The position numbers and the translations under genes were made by a program. A DNA stretch of 64,000 bases from GCA-2731375 sp002731375 (lineage in GTDB: Bacteria; Pseudomonadota; Alphaproteobacteria; GCA-2731375): contig JASMDX010000029.1 of assembly GCA_030752605.1 (NCBI GenBank), positions 1 through 64,000 of the forward strand, written 5' to 3'. Positions 17,750 to 26,645 of the stretch are shown here, one piece after another; position 1 is the stretch's first letter, and each line of letters opens with the position of its first letter. Under the pieces are notes generated by a model. It searched no databases and was not told where the DNA came from. It saw only the letters and a program-made list of their open reading frames with translations.

Positions 17750-17832
17750 GTCTATCCAACCCGTTCATTTGTCCTGTAACAATCCTGAACCGAGCTTCTG
17801 CCATGTGCCGGGCGGTTGCGCAAGATGCGCCG

Positions 17833-18558
17833 TCACGCTCTGAGCAATAAATCCTTGGCTTGATTGATCTTTGCCGCCAGGTACGAGGATCCACCCTTGT
17901 CAGGATGCAGCTTCAGCATCAGGCGCTTGTGGGCCTCGCGGATCTCGCTGGGGGATGGATTGATATCCAAGCCCAGGACCTCCCGGGCCTCGTCATGGGT
18001 CATGGCGCCGCCCGAGTCTGGATGCCCGCCGGCATGATCCGCGCCACCCTGTTCGCCCGCATGCTCTCGCCACGCATCGCCCTGGGTGCGGTCTAGATAG
18101 GCTTTCAATATTTGCGCCGCCTCGCCATCACGGCGCCGGCATTCATCCAGCAATTCGATCAATTGGGTCAGGTTCAGATTGTTCAACTCGCGGCCCGCAA
18201 AAGTGCCTTGCAGTACCTCACCCCGCATGGCGCCGCTGTCGTGGTCCAGAGTCATGCGTAGATATTCGGTTTCCACGTTGGAGCTGCGCCCCGTCGAGGG
18301 GCCTGACCCGCCGCTGATCCGTGGTCCCAACTTGGGCAAGGCCCAGCGGCGCAAAAAACCGGCCGCGACAAAGGCCAGCGGCAAGCCAAGGGCAAAGCGC
18401 CCGGTCAACAGGAAAAACAACGCGGCAGCGGCACAAACGCCAAAGCCCAGATAGCGCACGGCCTTGGCCAGGAATTTCGGCTCGGCATTCAGCAGTATCT
18501 TGCCCATTAATCCCAGCGCTGCCAACAGGCAGACGCCCAAAATGAAATAGCCGATCAT
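17833..18558 (-). CDS. Membrane protein with C-terminal DnaJ domain
   Basis: The 241-residue protein has two predicted membrane helices (about 4-20 and 38-70), a soluble middle part, a Gly/His-rich stretch, and a J domain at the extreme C terminus (about 186-241) containing HPD at 218-220. This topology resembles the TIM14/Pam18-like alphaproteobacterial J proteins and is the reverse of classical DnaJ, where the J domain is N-terminal. It should stimulate a DnaK-type ATPase at the inner membrane. The chosen ATG overlaps the stop of the upstream VWA-like gene (ATGA), indicating translational coupling. A longer open frame upstream lies wholly inside that gene and was rejected. Confidence 0.82.
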   Translation of the reverse strand: MIGYFILGVCLLAALGLMGKILLNAEPKFLAKAVRYLGFGVCAAAALFFLLTGRFALGLPLAFVAAGFLRRWALPKLGPRISGGSGPSTGRSSNVETEYLRMTLDHDSGAMRGEVLQGTFAGRELNNLNLTQLIELLDECRRRDGEAAQILKAYLDRTQGDAWREHAGEQGGADHAGGHPDSGGAMTHDEAREVLGLDINPSPSEIREAHKRLMLKLHPDKGGSSYLAAKINQAKDLLLRA

Positions 18559-19280
18559 GACGCCTTTGGCCCCATCTGATGGGCGATTTGCAAAATCGCC
18601 TGTCCCTTGCCATGGGAGAAATCGGAAAGCGCCTTGCGGCCGCCGGCGGCATAGACTGCCACGGCGGCCAGCAAATCGCGCAATTGCGCCGCCGAGTTGG
18701 CATCGAAACGGCAATAGGCGCCCCGGGTTAGGGTCGCGATCTGTTTAAAGACGCGGCTGGCGGTCGGTTCCAGCCCCTCATGAAACAGGAAGCACGGCAC
18801 GCCGAGCACGCCCAGTTTGCCGGCCACGGCGCAGACCTGGTCCACGTCTTCTTCCAGACAATCGCCCACAAAGACCAAGGCATTGATCCGTTGCTTGGAG
18901 GTTTCACGCACCGCATAGCGCAACAGCCGCTCCACCTGGGTCTGCCCGCCAAGGCAGCGCACCTTGGTCATATAGGGGATCAGATCGGCGGAGCTGGAAA
19001 TCCATGGCGTGGCGCGAAAATCCTTGTAGCCCCGATAATAGGCCAACTGCACATCCAGTCCGCCCAGGGCTGCGGTTTGGGCAAACATGTCGCCTTGAAT
19101 TTGACAAGCGGTGTCCCAGCTCGGTTCCCGGCTGGCGGTGGCGTCCATTGCGAACAACAGCCTGCCGCGCGTATTGGCGGCATGCGCCGTGGGCGTGGCT
19201 GCCAGTTTGTTCAGGAAACCCTGAACTCCCGTATCACCGCCCTTCTCCGTTATGTCGCGCTTATCCTTCGCCATCACCAT
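18555..19280 (-). CDS. VWA-like protein coupled to the DnaJ-domain gene
   Basis: The protein is about 241 residues and soluble. Residues 42-50 (LFAMDATAS) give a von Willebrand A-type MIDAS start, D46-x-T48-x-S50, with Thr replacing the usual Ser. ALVFVGDCLEEDVD later resembles the second metal-binding strand. The rest alternates strand and helix as in a VWA fold. The substrate or partner is unknown. It is co-transcribed with, and overlaps, the membrane J protein, so a shared protein-quality or assembly role is an inference. The start was taken at the Met cluster (MVMAKDK); upstream codons look non-conserved. Confidence 0.65.
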   Translation of the reverse strand: MVMAKDKRDITEKGGDTGVQGFLNKLAATPTAHAANTRGRLLFAMDATASREPSWDTACQIQGDMFAQTAALGGLDVQLAYYRGYKDFRATPWISSSADLIPYMTKVRCLGGQTQVERLLRYAVRETSKQRINALVFVGDCLEEDVDQVCAVAGKLGVLGVPCFLFHEGLEPTASRVFKQIATLTRGAYCRFDANSAAQLRDLLAAVAVYAAGGRKALSDFSHGKGQAILQIAHQMGPKAS

Positions 19281-19329
19281 ATTACATTGTATGCGGCGGC
19301 GCGTTGTCCAGTGCCAGTATTTTTTGGAC

Positions 19330-20325
19330 CTATTCCACGATGATCTTGGCGTCTGGATTGAAGGCATGAAAGGCGAAGGCGAAGTCGACCCGGTAATTCA
19401 CATCCACCAGCTTTCCGTTCTCCCCACGCCGTTGCACCAGCACATTGCCGACCTCCCTGCCTTCCGCGATAACCATGCTGTCCAGAGCTGAATTCTGGCC
19501 ATATTCAAAGGTTAGTATCAGCCCGTCCTCTGTCTCTATCCGTTCCTTGATCTGTAGGAAATCAACCGACCAGGCGCGCATACCTACTGCAACGACGCGG
19601 GTCAGGGGGGCAATGACGTCCGGCAGCTTGCCCCGGTACAAAAACGGTGTATGTGCGGAATCATACCCCTGATAGGGATTCATGCCATAGCGCCGCATGT
19701 CGGGATCGGTCGGCACCAGAACCTGGCCCTTGGGGGCGCGAGCCTTGAACTTGGCGAAAGATTCCAAGCGGGCGGGCAAGAAACGTAATTTTTGGCCCGT
19801 CCTCTCGCCAATTATGGCTTCGCCGGTAAACTGTTGCCACCAGCTTTCGCTCTGCCGGTCGTACATCACCAAATCGGAAAATCGCAGTTTACCCGTGGTG
19901 CCGAATTCCAAGGTAACTCCGTCCACTCGGCGATCAAACACCACCGCCGCGTTGCACAGAGGGCAGAACGTGACCGCCACCGGCACGCCATCGACGATAT
20001 CATTGACGATTTCATGCCAGATCAGAATGGACAGGGGATAGGCCCGACTTTTGCCTTTGATGGTCAGGCCCACAACCGGCTCGGTCGGGGCGAAGCCCTT
20101 GGCCGCGCCCACCGCCACATAGCGGGGTTCGTCGATGGATGGGATGCGGTCCTTCGTGACCCCACCCGACATGATCTCGTCAAACGGAACCGCATGCTTG
20201 GTGAAATCCGTATTGGGCCATTCCCGGCTCCATTGCCGTGGGTTGGCCTGAGACGTTCCAGGCACCACGAATATGGCCAGGGCAGCCAAGGCTATTGGGG
20301 CTGCGATTGATAGAAAGGGTCGCAT
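19330..20325 (-). CDS. DUF3179 domain secreted protein
   Basis: This 331-residue protein starts with a signal peptide (hydrophobic 5-22, likely cut after SQA near 27). The remainder is the DUF3179 domain, with the diagnostic WHEIVNDIVDGVPVAVTFCPLCN segment (seen here in overlapping pieces; Cys121 and Cys124), and later WWQQFTGEAI and LVPTDPDMRRYG. The CPLC pair suggests a redox or metal site, but no activity is established for the family. The start at 20325 has a GGAGGA ribosome-binding site about 7 bases upstream; an 86-codon upward extension of the frame was rejected. Confidence 0.85.
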   Translation of the reverse strand: MRPFLSIAAPIALAALAIFVVPGTSQANPRQWSREWPNTDFTKHAVPFDEIMSGGVTKDRIPSIDEPRYVAVGAAKGFAPTEPVVGLTIKGKSRAYPLSILIWHEIVNDIVDGVPVAVTFCPLCNAAVVFDRRVDGVTLEFGTTGKLRFSDLVMYDRQSESWWQQFTGEAIIGERTGQKLRFLPARLESFAKFKARAPKGQVLVPTDPDMRRYGMNPYQGYDSAHTPFLYRGKLPDVIAPLTRVVAVGMRAWSVDFLQIKERIETEDGLILTFEYGQNSALDSMVIAEGREVGNVLVQRRGENGKLVDVNYRVDFAFAFHAFNPDAKIIVE

Positions 20326-20427
20326 GACGTCTCCTCCAAATAATTTCCGCCATGTTCGCTGGCCAAATGGCTGGACGCAAGTCACAGGTTCTTGACCAAG
20401 ACCCTTCCGCAGGCCAAGTTGCGCGCC

Positions 20428-21564
20428 ATGATTGATCGTGTAGACAGTATCGTTGTCGGCGCCGGCGTGGTCGGCCTGGCCATCGCCCGGCAGTTGGCCC
20501 TGGCCGGCGATGAAGTCATCGTAATTGAGGCCGCCGATATCATCGGCAGCGGCAGCTCTTCGCGCAACAGCGAGGTGATCCATGCCGGCATCTATTACGC
20601 CCAGGACAGCCTGAAGGCCCGGTTCTGTGTTTCCGGCAAGGCCAAGCTATACGAATATTGCGCCACCCATGGCGTAGGCCACCGCAATTGCGGAAAGTTA
20701 ATTGTCGCGACCTCAATCGAGGAACTGGAAATTCTCGACGGGATCAAGGCCAAGGCGGCGGCCAATGGCGTTGACGATCTGTATAAAATTAGCGCCGGGA
20801 AAGCGATGGCGCTGGAACCAGCCCTGTCCTGCACCGGGGCGCTGGTCTCACCATCCACCGGCATTATCGACAGCCACGGCCTAATGCTGGCCTACCAGGG
20901 GGAGGCGGAGGACCATGGCGCCGTCATCGCCTTCAACAGCCGCGCCATAGGTGGCCGGGTCTTGTCCGATGGCATTGCCGTACGGGTCACCGATAACACC
21001 GGGACCGAGATGGAGCTGGCCTGCACGCGGTTGATAAATGCCGCCGGGCTTTACGCCCAGCCCCTGGCGCGGACCATCGAAGGGCTGGACCCGGCAACAG
21101 TGCCAGCGCTGTACTATTGCAAAGGCAACTATTTTTCTCTTGCCGGCAGGCAACCATTTTCGCGGCTGATTTATCCGGTGCCCGCCTCCGCCTCCCTCGG
21201 CGTTCATCTGACTGTCGATCTGGCTGGCCAGGCCCGATTTGGCCCCGATCAGCAATGGCTTGATGATGAGGTGGTGGATCTGTACGAACCTATTGATTAC
21301 GTCGTGGCACCCAGCCGGGGAGTGGTCTTCTACGAAGCCGTGCGCCGCTACTACCCCGCTCTGCCGGACAATTCGCTGCAGCCTGCCTACAGCGGCATGC
21401 GGGCCAAGCTGCAGCGGCCTGCCGGCGGGGTCGAAGATTTTCTGATCCAGGGTCCGGATAGCCATGGTGTCACAGGTTTGATCAATCTCTATGGCATTGA
21501 ATCGCCGGGCCTGACTTCATCCCTGGCGATCGCCGAATATGTGGGCAAGCTGTTGTCGGAATGA
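20428..21564 (+). CDS. FAD-dependent oxidoreductase, L-2-hydroxyglutarate oxidase-like
   Basis: DAO-superfamily flavoenzyme of 378 residues. It has N-terminal FAD-binding GAGVVGLAIA (11-20) and an acidic strand end (VIVIEAAD), then SSRNSEVIHAGIYY, the segment typical of the L-2-hydroxyglutarate dehydrogenase (LhgO/L2HGDH) branch. Further family marks are CGKLIVAT, SPSTGIIDSHGLM, CKGNYFSL and, near the end, GIESPGLTSSLAIAE. It would oxidise an L-2-hydroxyacid, most likely L-2-hydroxyglutarate, to the 2-oxoacid. It stands alone on the plus strand, divergent from the DUF3179 gene. The ATG at MIDRVDS was chosen over an upstream TTG. Confidence 0.85.
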   Translation: MIDRVDSIVVGAGVVGLAIARQLALAGDEVIVIEAADIIGSGSSSRNSEVIHAGIYYAQDSLKARFCVSGKAKLYEYCATHGVGHRNCGKLIVATSIEELEILDGIKAKAAANGVDDLYKISAGKAMALEPALSCTGALVSPSTGIIDSHGLMLAYQGEAEDHGAVIAFNSRAIGGRVLSDGIAVRVTDNTGTEMELACTRLINAAGLYAQPLARTIEGLDPATVPALYYCKGNYFSLAGRQPFSRLIYPVPASASLGVHLTVDLAGQARFGPDQQWLDDEVVDLYEPIDYVVAPSRGVVFYEAVRRYYPALPDNSLQPAYSGMRAKLQRPAGGVEDFLIQGPDSHGVTGLINLYGIESPGLTSSLAIAEYVGKLLSE

Positions 21565-21643
21565 GCATGGCTTGCGGCCTTGGCCGAGCAATGAGATAGT
21601 TCGCACGAAGTATCTTTTGGGAATGGGAATAGGCAGGGTTTCG

Positions 21644-22501
21644 ATGCGCAGTTTTTTTGACGGTAAGCGGCGGTGTCCGCTGTTGGCGGTGCTCATTGCG
21701 TCAATGATTGTCCTGAGCTTGCCGATGACCCAGGCTGGTGCCGAGAGCCGCTATAATGATTGGGAAGTATGGACCTCCGCCGCCAACGCGGTGCTGCCGG
21801 CAAAACGTGGAAAATTGGGGCCGTTCCGCATGAATATCGCCGCCGGAGCGGCGGCAACGCCTGAATATCTCGGCTCCGACACAATAGCGTCAAAACCGTT
21901 ACCTCTGTTGGATGTCAATTATGCCGGCACCTTGTTTCTTTCAACCCAGCAAGGTGTCGGCTGGAACATGTGGCGCAAGCGGACCTTGCGGGCCGGACCA
22001 AGGATTACCTTTGATTTTGGCCGCAATGCCGCCGATGCGCCTAGTTTAGCGGGTTTGCCTGATATTGAGCTGGGCACCGAGATCGGCCTGTTTTTCGAAA
22101 GCTTCGTCGCCTCCTGGCGTTTCAAAGGAGATATCCGTAAAGAGATCGGCGGCGGCCATGGCGGCTTTTTGATCAATGGTGAGGCGGCCTGGGGCAGCCG
22201 TTGGTCGAAAAACGCATCGCTAATCCTGGGTATGCGCACGACCTTCATGGACGACACCTATGCGGAAAGCTATTTCGGCGTTGCCGCGGCCAACTCCACC
22301 GCCGGCCATGCCACCTATACGCCCACGGGAGGCTTTCGTGACGTCAACGCCTACGTCCAGTTGGTCTATGATTTTACCCAGGCCATCTATGTGGCGACGG
22401 AATTACGCGGCACCACTCTGATGGAACAGGCCGCCGACAGCCCCCTGGCCGAGAGCGACGCCTTTTTTACCGGCTCGGTCATGGTTGGCTACCGCTTTTA
22501 A
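21644..22501 (+). CDS. MipA/OmpV family outer membrane protein
   Basis: A 285-residue protein with a signal peptide (LLAVLIASMIVLSLPMTQAGA) and a beta-barrel-like remainder of alternating strands, ending in the outer-membrane C-terminal signal GSVMVGYRF (terminal Phe). Family marks are AAGAAATPEYLGSD near the N terminus and the LVYDFTQAIYVATELRG strand near the end. MipA/OmpV proteins bind murein enzymes or act as porin-like scaffolds; the role here is unknown. Its TAA stop overlaps the next ATG (TAATG), an unexpected coupling of an outer-membrane protein with a cytosolic ligase. Confidence 0.82.
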   Translation: MRSFFDGKRRCPLLAVLIASMIVLSLPMTQAGAESRYNDWEVWTSAANAVLPAKRGKLGPFRMNIAAGAAATPEYLGSDTIASKPLPLLDVNYAGTLFLSTQQGVGWNMWRKRTLRAGPRITFDFGRNAADAPSLAGLPDIELGTEIGLFFESFVASWRFKGDIRKEIGGGHGGFLINGEAAWGSRWSKNASLILGMRTTFMDDTYAESYFGVAAANSTAGHATYTPTGGFRDVNAYVQLVYDFTQAIYVATELRGTTLMEQAADSPLAESDAFFTGSVMVGYRF

Positions 22502-23904
22502 TGGCTGCCAAGGCGGGCACTGAAATGACGGCACGTGCGGTCCGCACCGCCGCTCAGGCACAGCGCATCGTCAAACAACGGGGCCTGGATTACGTCAAGG
22601 TAGGAGTGTTCGATACCGACGGCGTCCTGCGGGGTAAATTCATGGGCGCCGAGAAATTCTTCTCCGCCCTCAAGCATTCAGGCTTCGGTTTCTGCGATGT
22701 GGTGCTGGGTTGGGACAGTGCCGACCAGCTTTACGACAATGCTTCCTATACAGGTTGGCATACCGGCTATCCGGATGCACAAGTCCGCATTCTGCCTGAT
22801 AGCTGCCGCGAGCAGCCGTTCGATTTTGACGGCAGGGGCCTTTTGTTCCTGTGCGAATTCGCAGGATCGGCGGAGGCGATTTGCCCCCGTGCCATTTTGC
22901 GCCGAACCGTGGCGCGGGCAAAGGACATGGGGCTGGCAGTCATGGCGGCGCTGGAATATGAATTTTTCCTATTCGATGAGACGCCGGCAAGCGCCGCCGC
23001 CAAGGGTTATCGGAACCTAAAACCGATAACGCCGGGCAATTTCGGTTATTCAGTGCTGCGCACATCAAGCTGGGCAGATTTTCATGGTGCCTTGCTGGCA
23101 CTGTGCCGGGACATGGATTTTCCGCTTGAAGGCCTGCACACCGAGACGGGACCTGGCGTGTTGGAGGCCAGCATCGACAAAGACCTGGCCATGGCAGCGG
23201 CTGACAAGGCGGCTTTGTTCAAGACCTTTGCCAAGGCCGAGGCTCAACGCCACGGCCTGATGGCGACCTTCATGGCGAAGTGGTCGCCGGATTATCCAGG
23301 CCAATCAGGCCATATCCATATCTCCCTCGACAACATAAAAAGGCGAAAATCAGCCTTTTATGATGCCAAGGCTGAGGGCGGCATCAGCCCGGCCATGCAG
23401 CACTTTATCGGTGGGCAGCAGGCTTTGATGCCTGAACTTCTCGCCATGATCGCACCGACCGTGAATGCCTATACCCGGCTGATCCCAGGCTTCTGGGCCC
23501 CGACGGAGGCGACTTGGGGTCTGGATAACCGGACCTGCGCCCTGCGCGTGATCGGCGGCGGGGCAAAATCCCAACGGGTCGAATTCCGGGTTGCCGCCGC
23601 CGATGCCAACCCGTACCTGGCCCTGGCCGCCGCCCTGGGCGCGGGCCTGTGGGGAATCGAGCACAAGATCGAGCCAACGGCACCCGTCACCGGCAACGCC
23701 TATGACCAGCCGCAACCCGAACACTTGGCCCTGCCGCAAAGCCTGGGCGAGGCGGCTCGGCGTCTGCAAGGTTCAAAACCGGCGCGGGCCCTGTTTGGCG
23801 ATGCCTTCGTGGAGCATTTCGCCGCCTCGCGCGATTGGGAAGAGCGGCAAAGCCGCCGCGCCGTGACGGATTGGCAATTGCAACGCTATTTCGAGATCAT
23901 ATGA
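22501..23904 (+). CDS. Glutamine synthetase family protein (PuuA/GlnA3-like)
   Basis: This 467-residue ATP-dependent ligase belongs to the glutamine synthetase superfamily. The N-terminal beta-grasp (YVKVGVFDTDGVLRGKFM) and catalytic domain motifs are visible: EYEFFLF (metal Glu), ETGPGVLEASI, GQSGHIHISL (ATP/metal His; canonical enzymes have GSGMHxHxS), APTVNAYTRLIPGFWAP and NRTCALRV, then VEFRVAAADANPYLALAA. It lacks the adenylylation tyrosine loop of GlnA type I. Gamma-glutamylation of an amine (polyamine or ethanolamine-like) is more likely than ammonia assimilation. It is coupled to MipA by a one-base stop/start overlap. Confidence 0.85.
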   Translation: MAAKAGTEMTARAVRTAAQAQRIVKQRGLDYVKVGVFDTDGVLRGKFMGAEKFFSALKHSGFGFCDVVLGWDSADQLYDNASYTGWHTGYPDAQVRILPDSCREQPFDFDGRGLLFLCEFAGSAEAICPRAILRRTVARAKDMGLAVMAALEYEFFLFDETPASAAAKGYRNLKPITPGNFGYSVLRTSSWADFHGALLALCRDMDFPLEGLHTETGPGVLEASIDKDLAMAAADKAALFKTFAKAEAQRHGLMATFMAKWSPDYPGQSGHIHISLDNIKRRKSAFYDAKAEGGISPAMQHFIGGQQALMPELLAMIAPTVNAYTRLIPGFWAPTEATWGLDNRTCALRVIGGGAKSQRVEFRVAAADANPYLALAAALGAGLWGIEHKIEPTAPVTGNAYDQPQPEHLALPQSLGEAARRLQGSKPARALFGDAFVEHFAASRDWEERQSRRAVTDWQLQRYFEII

Positions 23905-23917
23905 AGTGACCTAAAAT

Positions 23918-23945
23918 TTCACATAATCTTATCGTGGCGTAATAT
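23918..23945 (+). promoter_or_regulatory. Possible promoter of the leucine dehydrogenase-like gene
   Basis: In an AT-rich 169-base gap, TTCACA and TAATAT are separated by 16 bases, a moderate sigma70 match. The remaining leader to the ATG at 24074 would be about 120 bases. Matching TTTCACA and TGTGAAA segments flank the leader about 100 bases apart; their meaning is unclear. Confidence 0.4.
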
Positions 23946-24073
23946 TCAAATAGCCAGGCCGGTTGTGGGGACAGAATCTGGCGAATTGTATCAACTATGC
24001 GTTAACTAATTGAATTTTTACGAATTTCCTGTGAAATATGAGCTGACTTCAGAGCTTATCAGGGATTTTCGCA

Positions 24074-25156
24074 ATGTCCGTGTTCGCCGCCAAAAGTTTC
24101 CGTAATCATGAGCAAATCTGGTTCCATCAGGACCTGGCCAGCGGCCTTGCCGCCATCATTGCCATTCACGATACAACGCTTGGCCCCGCCTTGGGCGGCT
24201 GCCGGTATTGGTCCTATGATAACGAAGACGCCGCCCTGGATGATGTGCTGCGCCTCTCTCGTGGCATGACCTACAAGGCGGCACTGGCCGGTCTGTCGTT
24301 CGGCGGGGGCAAGGCGGTGATCCTGGCGCCAAACTGTGGCGAAAAAAGCCCCGCGCTGTTCCAGGCCTTTGGCCGTTTTGTTCACAGCCTGGCCGGACGC
24401 TACATCACTGCGGAGGATGTCGGCACGTCGCCCGCCGATATGGAGATCGTTCACGGCATTACGCCGTATGTGGCAGGCGTCGTCGCTGGCGGTGCGGGCG
24501 ATGGCGACCCTTCACCGGCCACCGCGTGGGGCGTGTTCCATGGCCTGCGCGCGGCGGTGGCTGCGCGGTTGGGGCGCGCTGACTTGCAGAATGTGCATGT
24601 GGCGGTACAGGGCCTGGGCCATGTGGGCGGCCATCTGGCGCAATATCTCTCCGATAGGGGTGCTCTGCTGACCGTGGCCGATCTGGATACGGACCGCCTG
24701 GCCTGGGCCAAGCGTGATCTGGGCGCAAAGGTGGTGGATGTGAATGCCATTTATGACGTGGCGGCGGATGTCTTCGCCCCGAACGCCATGGGTGCCGTTC
24801 TAAACGACGCGACAATCCCACGCCTGGCCGCCAAGGTGGTGGCCGGGTCTGCCAACAATCAATTGGCCGAGGACCGCCACGGCGCCGATCTGGCGGCCCG
24901 CGGCATCCTGTACGCCCCCGATTACGTGATCAATGCGGGCGGTATCATTAATATCAGCCATGAAGGCCGGGCCTATAGCCGGGATGAAGCTATGGCGCAT
25001 TGCGTCCGTATCCACGATACCCTGGCGGAGATCTTTGAACGCGCCAAGCGTGAAAGCCGCCCCACCAACGAAATTGCCGACCAACTGGCCGAGGAGCGCA
25101 TCTCCAGGCGCAGGGCGGGTTTGGATGAGGGGCGATTGCGGATGGCGGCCGGATAA
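24074..25156 (+). CDS. Leu/Phe/Val dehydrogenase (leucine dehydrogenase-like)
   Basis: NAD-dependent branched-chain or aromatic amino-acid dehydrogenase (360 residues). The N-terminal catalytic domain has GPALGGCRYW, MTYKAALAGLSFGGGKAVI with the two catalytic lysines, and TAEDVGTSPADME. The C-terminal Rossmann domain has VQGLGHVGGHLA. Also diagnostic are ANNQLAEDRHG and APDYVINAGGIINISHE, typical of leucine dehydrogenase. It reversibly deaminates leucine, valine or isoleucine to the 2-oxoacid. The neighbouring GS-like ligase and hydroxyacid oxidase suggest an amino-acid/amine catabolic theme. A long AT-rich leader precedes it. Confidence 0.88.
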   Translation: MSVFAAKSFRNHEQIWFHQDLASGLAAIIAIHDTTLGPALGGCRYWSYDNEDAALDDVLRLSRGMTYKAALAGLSFGGGKAVILAPNCGEKSPALFQAFGRFVHSLAGRYITAEDVGTSPADMEIVHGITPYVAGVVAGGAGDGDPSPATAWGVFHGLRAAVAARLGRADLQNVHVAVQGLGHVGGHLAQYLSDRGALLTVADLDTDRLAWAKRDLGAKVVDVNAIYDVAADVFAPNAMGAVLNDATIPRLAAKVVAGSANNQLAEDRHGADLAARGILYAPDYVINAGGIINISHEGRAYSRDEAMAHCVRIHDTLAEIFERAKRESRPTNEIADQLAEERISRRRAGLDEGRLRMAAG

Positions 25157-25228
25157 GCGGCCACTGACAGCGCTTCCCACTGGTGATACTCTGTCGCCGA
25201 GAGGCGGTATCGTTCAAGGGGGAACCGG

Positions 25229-26089
25229 GTGCCCAGGGTTGCAGTTCACGGCATAACGGCCCATTACGCCGATCTTGGCGCCGATCTTAGACAGAGCGTG
25301 CCAATCGTGCTGGTGCACGCCGCGACCAATCATGGCGGCCAGTGGGATCAGGTCCGCGCGGCCATGGCCAATGCCGCAACCCTTTCCCCGGACGCCTGCT
25401 TTCGCTACCTGCTACCAGATCTTTTCAACAGCGGCAAGACCGCCGCCTGGCCACTATCGCGGATGCTGACCTTTGATGACGAGGCGGATATTGTTCTTGC
25501 CGTCATGGCGGCGATTGACCAGCCGGTGCATCTGGTGGGCCATTCCTATGGCGGCGCCGTAGCCCTGCGCGCGGCGGTGAGAGGCGGGGCTACCGTGCGC
25601 TCGCTCTGTCTGATCGAGCCCGGCGGTTGCCCTTTGCTGGCGGCGGCAGGCCGGCAGGCGGATTATGATGAATACGTCTCAGTCATGCACGCCTTTCTCG
25701 GCGCCCTGGGGCGTGGTGACCCGGTCACGGCCTGGCGCGACTTCTTAAACTATTATCGCGGTAGCCGGGATGCCTGGGATGGCCTGGAAGCTAATACTCA
25801 AGCTAGGATCCTCGCCAAGAGCGACTCGCAGCGTCAAGTTTACGCAGCACAAATGAGCAACCCGACCACCCTGGCCGAGCTGCGTGCCCTTGCCGTCGAA
25901 AGCCTAATTATCACGGGCGGGCAAACTACGGCACCGGAGCGCGGTGTCTGCCTGGTCCTGGAAAGCCATTTGCCCGAGGCAACCCTGCATACCATTCCGG
26001 GCGCGGGCCACCCCATGCCAGTCTCGCATCCCAGCGAGGTCGCCACCGCCCTGCTCCGGCATATCAAGACCGCCAGTCATACGCTGTAA
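25229..26089 (+). CDS. Alpha/beta hydrolase
   Basis: A 286-residue alpha/beta-fold hydrolase with a GTG start and an AAGGGGG ribosome-binding site just upstream. The nucleophile elbow is GHSYGG with Ser106, the oxyanion region is VHAATNHGG (near 30), and the catalytic His is in PGAGHPMP near the C terminus, with an acid in a strand before it (the ITGGQTTAPER region). Substrate cannot be told from sequence. It lies 72 bases after the leucine dehydrogenase-like gene and could be co-transcribed. Its 3' end overlaps a decayed kinase fragment on the other strand by 13 bases. Confidence 0.82.
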   Translation: MPRVAVHGITAHYADLGADLRQSVPIVLVHAATNHGGQWDQVRAAMANAATLSPDACFRYLLPDLFNSGKTAAWPLSRMLTFDDEADIVLAVMAAIDQPVHLVGHSYGGAVALRAAVRGGATVRSLCLIEPGGCPLLAAAGRQADYDEYVSVMHAFLGALGRGDPVTAWRDFLNYYRGSRDAWDGLEANTQARILAKSDSQRQVYAAQMSNPTTLAELRALAVESLIITGGQTTAPERGVCLVLESHLPEATLHTIPGAGHPMPVSHPSEVATALLRHIKTASHTL

Positions 26090-26469
26090 TTGATAAAAGG
26101 CCCTAAGCTCTCATCACCCCTTTCAACCGGGTAGGTGAGAAACACTGTCGTGCCCTGGTCCACTTCGCTGGTGATACGCATGTCGCCGCCATGCAAGGCC
26201 ATCAAAGAGGCGCTTAGGGCAGTCTTGGCTAGATGCCGCGCGTTGGCCAGGGCTATTTTGTCCTGGCTATCAGCGGACCAGAACAGTAAGGCCACCGTCA
26301 GTGCAAGACTGGCCGCCAGCAGGCAAGCCAAGACACGTACCTGCCCCGTCAGGACATGGCCGGGCGCCCGGGTATTATCTCGCCGCGGCGCGGAGGCGGT
26401 ATTTTTTGCGCTCCACTTTGGTCGCGTCGATGGCCATGGCGACTCTTTCATCCTCCGGACCGATACCAA
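26077..26469 (-). pseudogene. Internally deleted sensor histidine kinase remnant
   Basis: The frame encodes a membrane helix (VLACLLAASLALTVALLFW) followed by SADSQDKIALANARHLAKTAL, which looks like the start of a periplasmic sensor domain. It then jumps directly to LMALHGGDMRITSEVDQGTT and VFLTYP, the extreme C terminus of a HATPase_c domain. The rest of the sensor, the dimerisation His box, and the N and G1 boxes are absent, so the fragment cannot be a kinase. The first 30 codons lack similarity and the true start may have been a GTG near 26350. The junction keeps the reading frame. Confidence 0.72.
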
Positions 26470-26645
26470 TTTTCGTCGCTAGGCGAATTGGATATGCAGA
26501 CTTTTTACGAGAAAAATTTTGGTTAATATAAAGTGCATCAAAATCTTTACAACGCATTACCGCGCATGGTGCCGACCATCTTTCGCGCGGTTCATGCGAG
26601 AAAAATAATAATATGGCGGCTACTGGAATCATTGCCTGATATCCT

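Noticed and set aside
24074..25156. Glutamate dehydrogenase
   Set aside because: Too short and carries leucine-dehydrogenase-type motifs (GPALGGCRYW, ANNQLAE).
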